Positions 51,000-60,300 of a stretch of DNA of 64,000 nt are shown one piece after another. The stretch's first letter is position 1. Each line of letters begins with the position of its first letter. This DNA comes from Sipunculus nudus (taxonomy: Eukaryota; Annelida; Sipuncula; Golfingiida; Sipunculidae), in NCBI GenBank assembly GCA_026874595.1, contig CM049307.1, forward strand, positions 56,315,870-56,379,869. The letters are read 5' to 3'. The notes under the pieces were generated by a model. It searched no databases. It had not been told where the DNA came from and saw nothing but the letters and a program-made list of their open reading frames with translations. Made by a program: the position numbers and the translations under genes.

Positions 51000-52964
51000 T
51001 CAAGGTAACGACGGGAGCGCGAAGCGGAGCGGTAGTATAAGCGGGGGGCGAGAGAGAAGCGAGCGCCACAGAGGAAACCAGGGAGCCGCAGGATGAAACG
51101 GAAGGATGAGAAGCAGGGTAGTCTGGTCCGCGCGGGACAAGCGGAGAAGTACACGGCGGATGAGCGGAGGCGCCGGAAACGCAAAGAGAAACCGGTGAGA
51201 CCACCCTGATGGCGGCGTGTCGGGGAGACGAAAGGTACGAGAACGGGGGGGGGACGGAAAATCGAACAGATCGAATTCCGGCCGCCCCAGGCGAGCGAAA
51301 ACACTCTGAATAACCGGGAGCGGAAGGAGCGGTGGGGAAGGAAGAGACGCCGGCTGACGGGAAAGGGCGTCTGCTAGGATGTTTGACACGCCCGGAAGAT
51401 GGGATGCACGAACGGATGCCCAGAGAGAAAGGCATAGAATGAACAAAAGGTAAGTCTCCTGCATAAGCGAGGGAGACCGGGTACCGCCCTGCTTGTTGAT
51501 ATAGGCCACCACCGTGGTATTGTCGGTCCGGATGAGAATGTGACGTCCGAACAAGCGGGGAGACCAGTGGGAGATCGCGGGACAGACGGCACGCAGTTCG
51601 AGGATATTGATATGGAGCAGACGTTCCGACGGGGACCATATCCCGGAAGCGCGAAGATTGGCGAGATGAGCCCCCCAACCGAGGAGAGACGCATCGGTAT
51701 AAATGGTGCAATCGACATCCCTGGAAAAAGGAACGCCGCGCAGGAGAAAGGAAAGGTCCAACCAGGGACGAAGGGACCGCCGGGTGTTCCGAAACGGGAG
51801 GACCGTAGGACGAACCGAGGTGAACCGGAGAAGGCCGTGACGGTGCAAGATAGACTGAATCGGACGGAGGTACAGTCGGCCGAACGGGATGAAGGACGGG
51901 GCCCAGTTGAGAGCACCGTGGAGAGAGGACGCTGTGCGCGAGTCGACACGGCGCTTCGTGAGAAAGGAACGAATCAGGCGGCGGAGTTTGAGAGCAAAAT
52001 CGCGTGGGAGCGACGCTGTGCCGGACGCAAAATCGAGCGTGACACCCAGAAATTGGAGGGACTGGGTGGGAGGGAGAAGAGACTTCTCCGCATTGACCAG
52101 GAAGCCGAGGTTCCGGAGTAAGACAAGAACCCGGGAGCGATGCGACAGGAGGAGGGAGCGATCGGCCGCATGGACCAGCCAATCGTCCAGATAAGGGAGC
52201 ACAGAAATGCCCTGGGAACAGAGATAACCCGTGACCGTGTGAACCAACATGGTAAAAATCCAGGGGGCCACGTTGATCCCGAACGGAAGGGCCCGGAATT
52301 GATAAACGCGGTTCTGGTACGCGAAGCGAAGAAACGGTTGAGACGAGGGATGGATGGGAACGTGAAAATAGGCATCCGTAAGGTCTATCTTGAACGCCCA
52401 ATCCATCCGCCGAACAATGCGGAGCACAGCATGGATATTGAACATCCGAAACGGGGGCGGACGGATGAACGAATTGAGGCGCTTCAGGTCTATGATCGGG
52501 CGCCAACGGCCGTGCGGTTTGGGAACGAGAAAAAGGCGAGAGTAAAACCCCACGGTGGAAGGGGAAACCTCAAAAATGGCCCGTTTGTTTAACATTGATT
52601 GAATGGCCTCCTCCAAAGCGAGGCGTTTTGCCGGAGCGGGCGGAGGCGGAGTGAAGAACGGGTGCAAAGTGACGGGAGGTGCGTGCAAAAACGTAAGACG
52701 GAACCCGAACTTGACGGTGCTGAGAATTAAACACTGTGAGGTGATACCCGCCCACGCGGGAAAATGGGCGCTGAGACGAGCGCCGACCGGAGCGAGAGAG
52801 TCATTTCTTGGTCGAACCTCGTTTAGAGGAGCGACCACGAAAGGGCTGAGAACGGCCGGAACGGCCGGAAGGACGAGAAGACGTAGCAGGCGCGCGCCGA
52901 GGCAGAGCGGAAGCAGTAACCGGAGGCCGAGGGCGGGGAACGCGGAAGGAGGGCCGAGGCGCAA
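51000..52964 (-). CDS. DIRS reverse transcriptase/RNase H
   Basis: Open frame of 654 codons. The first ~40 residues probably overlap gag. A conserved region preceding the RT (PVGARLSAHFPAWAGITS) is at residues 59-76, and the RT spans about 110-340 with FKIDLTDAYFHVPI (Asp194, Asp197) and the catalytic box YLDDWLV (258-264). RNase H follows at about 415-535: IYTDAS (Asp424), ILELRAV (Glu456), IRTDN (Asp481) and NILADALSR (Asp532). All catalytic acidic residues are present. The tail (DLFDFPSPP, then FAFPAPPLI and PWFPLW) matches the usual DIRS/Ngaro connector to the recombinase frame. It copies element RNA into DNA. It overlaps the recombinase frame, and the gag stop lies within its start region, so expression probably involves frameshifting or reinitiation. 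Confidence 0.9.
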   Translation of the reverse strand: MRLGPPSAFPALGLRLLLPLCLGARLLRLLVLPAVPAVLSPFVVAPLNEVRPRNDSLAPVGARLSAHFPAWAGITSQCLILSTVKFGFRLTFLHAPPVTLHPFFTPPPPAPAKRLALEEAIQSMLNKRAIFEVSPSTVGFYSRLFLVPKPHGRWRPIIDLKRLNSFIRPPPFRMFNIHAVLRIVRRMDWAFKIDLTDAYFHVPIHPSSQPFLRFAYQNRVYQFRALPFGINVAPWIFTMLVHTVTGYLCSQGISVLPYLDDWLVHAADRSLLLSHRSRVLVLLRNLGFLVNAEKSLLPPTQSLQFLGVTLDFASGTASLPRDFALKLRRLIRSFLTKRRVDSRTASSLHGALNWAPSFIPFGRLYLRPIQSILHRHGLLRFTSVRPTVLPFRNTRRSLRPWLDLSFLLRGVPFSRDVDCTIYTDASLLGWGAHLANLRASGIWSPSERLLHINILELRAVCPAISHWSPRLFGRHILIRTDNTTVVAYINKQGGTRSPSLMQETYLLFILCLSLWASVRASHLPGVSNILADALSRQPASLPSPPLLPLPVIQSVFARLGRPEFDLFDFPSPPRSRTFRLPDTPPSGWSHRFLFAFPAPPLIRRVLLRLSRADQTTLLLILPFHPAAPWFPLWRSLLSRPPLILPLRFALPSLP

Positions 52965-54697
52965 GAGAGGCCGAGCGGAGGCGGGCCTGACGATCAGAGC
53001 GTTCTAAGGCGCGGTCAAAGAGAGGTCGTAAGTGGCCGCCAAACAGCAGGGAACCGGTAAAAGGTTGACTATAAAGTTCGGTTAACTCCGCCTGAGTAAG
53101 CTCCGGCTTAAGTGTTTAACGACTGAATGCAAGCCGTGCGGCGTAATAAGATGCAATTTTCCACCAGGCGCCAAACGACCTGATTCAGCTCAGCGCATGT
53201 ATGTGCAGAAGCCTGCCAGATGTCGTTGAGAGTGAGCGAGTCCGGAGAAACGGCGAGCAAGCTAGTGACAGCCTGTAAGTCGTAACCATGCCGGCCGCTT
53301 GCCGGCCGAGCCCCTCCAGATCCGACAATTGACGATCCGAAAGGTGGACAGAGGGCTGTTCCAGACCGGACTCGAGGCGCATGGGAGCCGACGGAATATC
53401 CGGGTTATCCGGAAAAGGGAGCAAGCGATCGAAACAGGTAGCCCGGTACCCACGTGAATTCCAGAGGGTACCGGGGGACCAAGGTTTCTCCGAACCCGGC
53501 GGAAGCAGGGCCCCAGTAGCAGTGGAGAGAGCCCCCGTGTGTTCGGAAAATTCCATACACGGCGGGCGCGGCCGAGGGCGACTGCAGGGCGGCAGGATTC
53601 AAAATGAACCGGCCGCCGACGCCGAGGAAGTCCGAGGTTGTAACCTACGGAACTTTGGACCAGAAGGGTTAGCCTCCTGGGTGGAGGTAGCCACAAGGTC
53701 CAGAAGCGCAGATTTGCGCGTACGCCAAGCCTGGCGTTGCAGCGCGATCTCCGACCACTGGTCAGGTGCCAGGGCGGGATAGGCTGACTGAGAAGACGGG
53801 GACCCTGGAGAACCCCGGGAAGGGGGAGCCAGAGAGACCCGCTGAGCCGGAACAACCGGAGGCTGGAAACAGGAAGCCGGGGAACGAGCAGCAGCAGGAC
53901 CCATCCTGGAAGGAGCCGGAACCGGATCCGTCGGGCGCACAGCAGACGGCGGCTGAAATAAAGAGCCGGCCGGCCGGGCAGTAACGGCGGGAGACGGAGG
54001 AACCGGTCGCCCGGAAACGGAGGCAGGAGGGATCGACGCACTTACCTGCACCCCAGGAAGGGCCGGGCGATCCAGCGGGACGGCTCCAGCCGGCCCTGGC
54101 GACAAAGATGGAACACGGCGAGGAGCCGGGGGCGACGAGAACGGCCGGGGAGAAAGGACCGGGGGCGCCGGGGAGGGCGCCGGATGGACAGCTGCGGGTC
54201 TAGATGAATCGTCTAGATCCGACATCAAGGATGAACAAAACTGGGACAATTTATGCAATATGGAATATGCAGATGAGCTGTCAGAACGGGATGCTGTGTG
54301 AACGGGGGAAGATTTCCATTTCCGGGAATGAGACAGCAACGATTTTACAGTCGAAACCACAGGAGAGGTGACAGGACCGGCGGGAACGGACGGTGAACGC
54401 AACACGGCCGTGGTGCGGTCAACCAGGGTAGGCTCCCCCCCCCTCCCCCCTGGAGACAACCACGGGGCCAGACAAGGGAAGAACGGAGGGGGAATCCCCA
54501 ATAACCGGGGAATGAACCCAATCCTGGAATAAGGCCCACTTGTCAGTGGACCACGTCTGGCAATGGAAACAAGGATCAGCCGGACCGCGGCAGGAGTCAT
54601 TGTTGGTGCGGCAACTATAACAAGTGGGGTGGGAGTCCCAAACCGGGATTATAGTGCCACAAGAGACACAATAGGAGGGGTTCTCCATGGCGGGCAA
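52801..54697 (-). pseudogene. DIRS gag-like ORF1, frameshifted
   Basis: Starts MPAMENPSYC with a Cys/His cluster (CVSCG, then HPTCYSCR and CFHCQTWSTDKW) in the first ~55 residues, probably a zinc-binding domain. A Pro/Ser-rich middle follows (e.g. HPAPSPAPPVLSPRP), then a helical region (DRQLSDLEGLGRQAAG, then AELNQVVWRLVEN). The basic tail includes GRSGRSQPFRGRSSKRG and stops at 52801. The pieces lie in different frames: shifts occur at a C-rich tract (54435-54450), near 53600, near 53290, and a shift or stop near 53113. Gag-like protein would package element RNA. With at least four disruptions this copy is dead, or the assembly is poor in this GC-rich DNA. Confidence 0.75.
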
Positions 54698-54956
54698 GGG
54701 AAAATAAGAATAACTTACAATCAGTTGGCAAACTCAAAACGACAAACCCAACAGTGGACGAATCTCGCAGCGCGGGATCAAACGTCCATCATGGCGTACG
54801 CCAGAAGAAAATGTGGTTATGGGTAACGGAAGTGTGACCTAGATACACGGGAACGAGGCGGGATGGGCGATAATAGGCCCATTAAGGGAAAATTTTCGGT
54901 TGGCTTACTCTGGCGTATAAACTTTAACAGAGAAAATTCTCATTAACACAGAAACA

Positions 54957-54984
54957 GCTCACAATTATGTTTACGTAATAAAAC
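54957..54984 (-). repeat. DIRS inverted terminal repeat, right
   Basis: Plus-strand end GTTTACGTAATAAAAC preceded by GCTCACAATTAT; it is the imperfect reverse complement of 49843-49867. Host sequence resumes at AACAGTACTTACAGG. Confidence 0.7.
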
Positions 54985-55412
54985 AACAGTACTTACAGGA
55001 AAAAAATGTGCAGTGGCCAAAGTTGGGCAAAATTTAAGGTACCAATTTTTATTTTTGCTTATATTTTAAAAAATTTAAAAGATTTTGATCTAATTTTGGG
55101 TATACAATTTAATTTTGATTAATTAAAGTTATATTACTGGAAAAAAGTCCTTAGCTTTAACATGTTTTGTGTTAAGCGATCAAATATCTTTCCTGATTTT
55201 TTACGAAACGCATTATGTTTGAGCCCATAACTTTTTTAAATTATATAATACAGATCTTATTTATAGTATGTACATAGGAACTATATAGAGGAATATTTAT
55301 GGTAAATATGAGGAAAAACAGATGAGTGGTTTTGATATTAGGCAGTCCTGAAGTGTGAAAAAGTCGCAAAGACCCAGTTTTCAGCTTGGTAGGAGATCTT
55401 AGGGACATCTAG

Positions 55413-56940
55413 CATTATGCCAACAGCCTGGGGAGCATAGAGATGTGCACTGAATGACCTACAGTCACCAAAGTGGACTGCTTGACAATCAAAGGGAATA
55501 CAACAAGAGCCTCCAAAAAAATTCAATAACTAGCCTAATTTTGCAGCTTTTATTTTCAAATTTCAGATTTTAACAGATTAAATCCTTATGTGCACATGCT
55601 GTGAAAATTAAATCCACAGTACTTACAGGAAAAAAAATGTGCCGTGGCCAAAGTTGGGCAAAATTTAAGGTACCAATTTTATATTTTTGCCAATATTTTA
55701 AAAATTTTAACAGATTTTGATCTAATTTTTGGTATGCAATTAAATTTTGATTAATTAAAGTTGTATTACTGAAAAAAAAGTCCCTACCTTTAACACTTTT
55801 GGTCTTAAGTGACCAAATATCTTTCCTGATTTTTTTACAAAGTCCATTATGTTTCGGCCCATAGCTTTTTAAAATTTACTGACTTAATTTCTGTCATGTA
55901 CGTAGGAACTATATAGAGAAACATTTATGGTAAATATGAGGAAAACCAGATGAGTGGTTTTGATATTAGGCAGTTCTGAAGTGTGAAAATAGATTTCTAA
56001 TATAAAATTGAGGTTTTTCCTTAATATCTCGAAGGAACGAAGTCCTATTGACCCAATTTTCGGCAGGGTGGGAGATTTTGGGGACATCTAACTGTATGCC
56101 AAATTTTCAGATTCATAGGTCCAATGGTGTCTTATGTAGTCTTATGGATGGACATCCGGACAGACAGACGGACATCGGACGGACGACGGACAATGGACCA
56201 CGACTATAGCTCAGATGACTTATAGTCAGCTGAGCTAAAAATTTGATAACTAGCCTAATTTTCAAGCTTTTATTTTCAAATTTCAAATAAAAACAAATTA
56301 AATACTTATGTTCACATGCTGTGAAAATTATAAATCAATGGTACTTACAGGAAAAAAACGTGCCATGGTCAAAGTTGGGCAAAACTTTAGGTACTAATAA
56401 TATTTTTATGCTAATAACTTAATTCAGATCTTATTTTGGGTAAACAATTGAATCTTAATTAAACATAGTTATATACTTGGGGGAAAATAGACTCTTGTTT
56501 CAAAATTTTTTTATGTTAAGTGAGTAAATATTTTTTCCTGATTTTTTACAAGGTCCATTATGTTCAGGCCCATAACTTAAAGAAATTATACTTAACAGAC
56601 TTAATTTTTGGCATGTACTTTATTATACAGTTAAATAATAAAGACCTAATTTCTGGCATGTACATAGGAACTATATAGAGGTATATTTATGGTAAATATG
56701 AGGAAAAACAGATGAGTGGTTTTGTTATTAGACAGTCCTGAAGTGTGAAAATCATAGTTGTGATTTTTCCTAATTTCTCAAGGGAACGAAGTCGCAAAGA
56801 CCCAGTTTTTGGCTTGGTAGTTTTTTGTATTCCTAGGTCTTATGGTTTCAAAAGGTGCCACATCTACAGACGGACAGATGGACTGACGACAGACAATGGA
56901 CCACGACTATAGCTCAGATGACTTATAGTCAGCTGAGCTA
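55413..56940 (+). repeat. Tandem partial copies of the palindrome/hairpin element 3' region
   Basis: Blocks such as CTAGCCTAATTTT.CAGC, GATTAAATCCTTATGTGCAC and ACTTACAGGAAAAAA recur at 55413 and again from 56240. These give two successive 3' segments, each ending in the family hairpin (56208-56236 and 56911-56939) preceded by a GACGGACAGACGGACA-like tract. Confidence 0.7.
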
Positions 56941-56945
56941 AAAAT

Positions 56946-57827
56946 TGAATTGACCCCAAGTCCGTAATCAAAGATGACAAAGCAGTGTTTAAACGTATGT
57001 ATCAGGAGAGGCATTATACATGGCTATGCCCAATGTGTTTCCCAATCCTAATTGATACATTCAATAAAAATACTGTTTCAATAAACATTATGGAGAGAAC
57101 CAAACTTGAGACAACATATGAAGAGTACCCTAGCTTCTGTGGCATGCATGTACATTTGAATGTGATGACATTTTTATTCCACTGCATTGGACATCTTGAG
57201 GGTGGACAAAGAAGTGGTTAACTTTACAATACCCGTATTGAGAGAATGCATGGCCTATGTTCTTCAGGCAAGTCCATAACCGATAATACCATGTCCTTGT
57301 CCCTGTACTCTCTTCTGGTTACTGGTACGCTAAGGCCCCATATATGAAGTATCTTTGAGCAAAGGAAGACCATGCAAATATTTAAAAAATACTAAAAAAA
57401 CATGTAGCTTATCATATTGAAAATACTATTTTCTTTCATTAATATGGATTGTAACCACAAGGAATCAAGAAGCTATGTGTTACCGTCAATGCTGCTGCAC
57501 CTCATAACTAAATCATACTGGTCTTCTCTAGCATGCCCCTGCAGTGATCTGACATTCTGGCAACATTAGAATCTGAAATGGGAGAGAAAACTAAGTAATC
57601 AAGTAAAGATTATAACTCAAATTATATTAAAAGTCAGAGAAACTACTTTCAACAATTTGATTATTATTTTATTGTTTTGATTATAATAATAATTTATTCT
57701 GAAGCCTCATTAGAGGTGAAAAAAGTCAACATTTTATATTTATGTTTATAAATTGTTAAAGATATAAAGTGGCAGATCCAGTAATTCAAAATCAGGGGGT
57801 GAGGGGCATTTTGTTTAATATATATAC

Positions 57828-57895
<68 letters not shown>

Positions 57896-57923
57896 ATATA
57901 CATATATATACATATGTAAAAGT

Positions 57924-57967
<44 letters not shown>

Positions 57968-58210
57968 TTAAACAAAATATATTTTCAGGCGATAAAAATT
58001 ATAAATATTTGTTTTTATTAAAGGTCTGATTCTGCATTTAGGCAACAATTCAAAAACGAGAAGCTTATTCCCAATCATGGACAGGATTAAACAAACTGAA
58101 GCATACTATTATAAGATGAAAACACTATATTACAGGTATATTTAAAAAGATTAGTTTGCATTACAGCCCTATAGCTAGATGTTATGATAAGAATTATACT
58201 GGCAAAGAGC
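56946..58210. other. Non-coding, (AT)n microsatellite at 57829-57965
   Basis: Long AT dinucleotide runs with short interruptions at 57829-57890 and 57926-57965. A 78-codon plus-strand frame at 56985 has no recognisable family. No gene. Confidence 0.5.
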
Positions 58211-58356
58211 AGACTGTTCACCGAATTCAACCATACTTGACCGAAAATTGACTAAAATTAACTAAAACTGACTTAAATTGACTGAAAGTGATCATTGATC
58301 TTAATTTCATCAAATGCACTGTTGCATAGTTTATCACTACTAGTTTTAATTTATTC

Positions 58357-58394
58357 TGAAGAATATTGATACGTACAAGTATCAATATTCTTCA
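58357..58394. repeat. Perfect 16 bp-arm hairpin
   Basis: TGAAGAATATTGATAC (58357-58372) and its exact complement (58379-58394) around GTACAA. Confidence 0.9.
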
Positions 58395-59217
58395 AAAGAC
58401 CAATTTATTAGAGCATTAAATTCAGGCGAGAAACTGAAAGGGTGTGGGTTTTAATTTTTCTTTCACAGAGACTATTTTAAAGAATCAATCATTTTTATTC
58501 TTATGTTTCTTCAGACAGATAATGTCAATTTTATTTTAAATTTAATATTGTAAAATAAATTATAAGTGTTTGTGGAGTCTATAAATGTGTTTAGATAATG
58601 GGTAAATGTCCAATGTATAGATTATATGCATTTGACAGGTTCCTCTCAAATTAATGTGTGTGTGTGTGTGTGTGAAGAGAAGTCAGCTTGAAATGAAAAT
58701 CATAAATCAAAAGGAATATTATTATTTTTAACAAATGGTATGTCAGTGTGCACAAAATGTATTTAAAATAAATGGCCCTGCAGTACATGTTGCAAACTGC
58801 ATGTTACACTATTGGATTTCATAACCAAACTAATATGTTGGAGAGGAATTATTAAATATAATGGGTCTAATGGTACATTTGGTTATTTGGCAGAAAGACA
58901 GTTAGTATTAAGTTGAGTCCTTTTTTATTTAAAAAAATAAATATTGAAGTATTAAAGTAAAATATCATAAGTTGACAGCATATTGCTGTTCAGATGAAAT
59001 GCCTAGTATATATAAAATCAGGTGTAACAGACTGCTTAAAACACATGAGCAGCAGTACATGACCTGGGGTGGTTTCCATGTTTATCCTGACCTGAGCAGG
59101 GAATCATGATTATCATCAGATATATCTTAGTTATTTAAATGCTAAAAAATAGAAAAAATAAAAAAGAAATGTTTATTTTGCATTTTTTGAAATTATACAA
59201 AATGCGCCGAGTGCTGT

Positions 59218-59235
59218 GACCAATTGGTCCCTTGT
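59218..59235 (-). repeat. Solo palindromic start of the interspersed family, reverse orientation
   Basis: GACCAATTGGTC followed on the plus strand by CCTTGT is the reverse complement of the family start ACAAGGGACC. It is the only start I saw on the minus strand, and no matching hairpin end was found to its left. Confidence 0.55.
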
Positions 59236-59589
59236 TTTTAATGTCTTTTTCAGGGTTTGCAGGTTTTACCCACTACTTAGTCAGGGTTGGCACACCTTCC
59301 TTGAGGGGAGGGAAGGGATGGGAAGAAATATTTTCTTTCGGAAGGGAATAAATACTTTCTTCCCACAATTTCTTCCCAGGGAAGAAAAAGATTCACAACA
59401 TACCTGTATTTCACGTTGTTCAAATGTCATTTTGGCTTGTTATATCAGTGCAAATCAGAATGATTGATTTCACACCCTTTGGTAAATAAAGGACATGCAA
59501 ACAAACCATGTGGATGTGACTTGTGTGTCATTTTATTATGGGGCTGGATGATGTAGTCTTCGGCTGAGTAATCAAGATGAATTCAACTT

Positions 59590-59890
59590 GAGTCCACTCA
59601 GTCCATTGGTGTTGTTGTTGCTGAAGGATTGTCTTGAGCTGTGTGATTAGGATGAACTCAAAATGAGTACATACCCTTCAGGGGTGGAGGTCGGCTTGTA
59701 CAGTTGAGCTGGTTTTTAGTTAAGTAATAAGGATGAACTCAACTTTAGTTCATAACCTTCAGGGGTGGAGGTCGGCTTGTACAGTTGAGCTGGTTTTTAG
59801 TTTAGTAATTTGGATGAACTCAACATTAGTTTATACCCTTCAGGGGTGGAGGTCGGCTTGTACAGTTGAGCTGGTCTTTAGTTTAGTAAC
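59590..59890 (+). repeat. 81 bp minisatellite, about 3.5 units
   Basis: The landmark CTTCAGGGGTGGAGGTCGGC recurs at about 59677, 59757 and 59838. The period is a multiple of three, so it produces a repeated 27-residue peptide (LQGWRSACTVELVFS) in an open frame that runs on into the SINE; this is probably not a protein. Confidence 0.85.
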
Positions 59891-59968
59891 TGGCAGTCCA
59901 GCCCTGTCTTCTGGTAGCTCACCTACTCCATCCAACTTATCAAGGTCAGCAACTCGACACAGGACTAC

Positions 59969-60300
59969 CGGCTTCTGTGGCTCAGGGGTAGAGTTCAGGA
60001 CTCGAAGCCGGGAGATCATGAGTTTGAATCTAAGCCAGACGGTGAGATTTTATCACGGTTAGCCCCCACCCAGGGTTAGTGCTCTGAAAGCTAAATGGGG
60101 AGACTTTGCCTAACAGTCATGTTTCACTGAAAAATGAGTGCACCTTTCGGGGGTTCCTTGGTGTTGTGACCAAGCAATGGGGATGACAAACACCAAGGAC
60201 CCGCAGGAGTGTTACACCGAGCCCTGTTGACACCAGGATAACTGGGTATAAGCCCCTGTCACGTAGTCCAGAATAGAACTCTGCAGATGTACTTAGTAAT
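59969..60300 (+). mobile_element. tRNA-derived SINE (head plus unrelated body)
   Basis: 59969-60038 resembles a tRNA gene. It has an A-box-like TGGCTCAGGGGTAGAG and a B-box-like GAGTTTGAATC about 30 bases on, between GGCTTCTG and AAGCCAG that could close an acceptor-like stem. The following ~260 bp has no tRNA character. It lacks a perfect B box, so it is decayed. The 3' end is not defined. Confidence 0.5.

Larger units (their letters stand above)
49843..54984 (-). mobile_element. DIRS-order retrotransposon (tyrosine recombinase type)
   Basis: GC-rich block of ~5.1 kb in AT-rich surroundings, with gag-like, RT/RNase H and tyrosine-recombinase regions on the minus strand in overlapping frames. 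No protease or DDE integrase is visible. Imperfect inverted terminal repeats (49843-49867 and 54957-54984) favour a DIRS-type over a Ngaro-type element, which has split direct repeats. I saw no methyltransferase domain between RNase H and recombinase. The uninterrupted copy near 55600-55630 (AAATCCACAGTACTTACAGG) shows the empty site: the left flank ends at AAATCC (~49816) and the right flank begins AACAGTACTTACAGG. About 25 bases (49818-49842) outside the left ITR are unaccounted for. No target duplication, as expected for recombinase-mediated insertion. Confidence 0.85.
48790..56240 (+). mobile_element. Palindrome/hairpin element carrying the DIRS insertion
   Basis: Starts with GACCCATGGGTC at 48797 and GCTCAGCTGA at 48814; the end hairpin is at 56208-56236. 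Its body matches 16265-17220. The DIRS retrotransposon interrupts it at about 49818. The segment just left of the DIRS (49613-49817) recurs uninterrupted at 55414-55618, so the element carries a partial internal duplication. A G-rich run lies at 49487-49509. Confidence 0.65.
47607..56945 (+). mobile_element. Palindrome/hairpin element region, outer copy
   Basis: Starts with GACCCATGGGTC at 47614 and GCTCAGCTGA at 47631. The body to 48785 matches the outer element split at 21416/24014 and is uninterrupted here at that site. A second copy starts at 48790. The final hairpin is at 56911-56939. The left flank AATTGAA before ACAAGGG and the right flank AATTGAA after the terminal TAAA could be a 7 bp target duplication. 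Pairing of start and end is inferred. Confidence 0.5.

Noticed and set aside
51374-51949. Extra minus-strand frames inside the RT/RNase H region
   Set aside because: Other-frame shadows of the RT ORF. The N-terminal two thirds of the 776-codon frame (52506 to ~51000) is likewise a shadow; only its C-terminal part is recombinase.
51540-53007. Long plus-strand frames opposite the DIRS
   Set aside because: They are antisense shadows of the GC-rich RT and gag regions, rich in Arg/Gly/Glu, with no domain signal.
56985-57221. 78-codon plus-strand frame
   Set aside because: Protein-like composition but no recognisable family, no splice or promoter context.
57769-58029. Tyr-Ile repeat protein
   Set aside because: Translation of the (AT)n microsatellite.
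59969-60038. Functional tRNA gene
   Set aside because: The B box deviates (GAGTTTGAATC instead of GGTTCGAnTC), there is no clear anticodon arm, and unrelated body sequence follows, so a SINE head is more likely.
59733-60062. 109-codon protein with 27-residue repeats
   Set aside because: Produced by the 81 bp minisatellite and continuing into a tRNA-like SINE head; no start context or domain.
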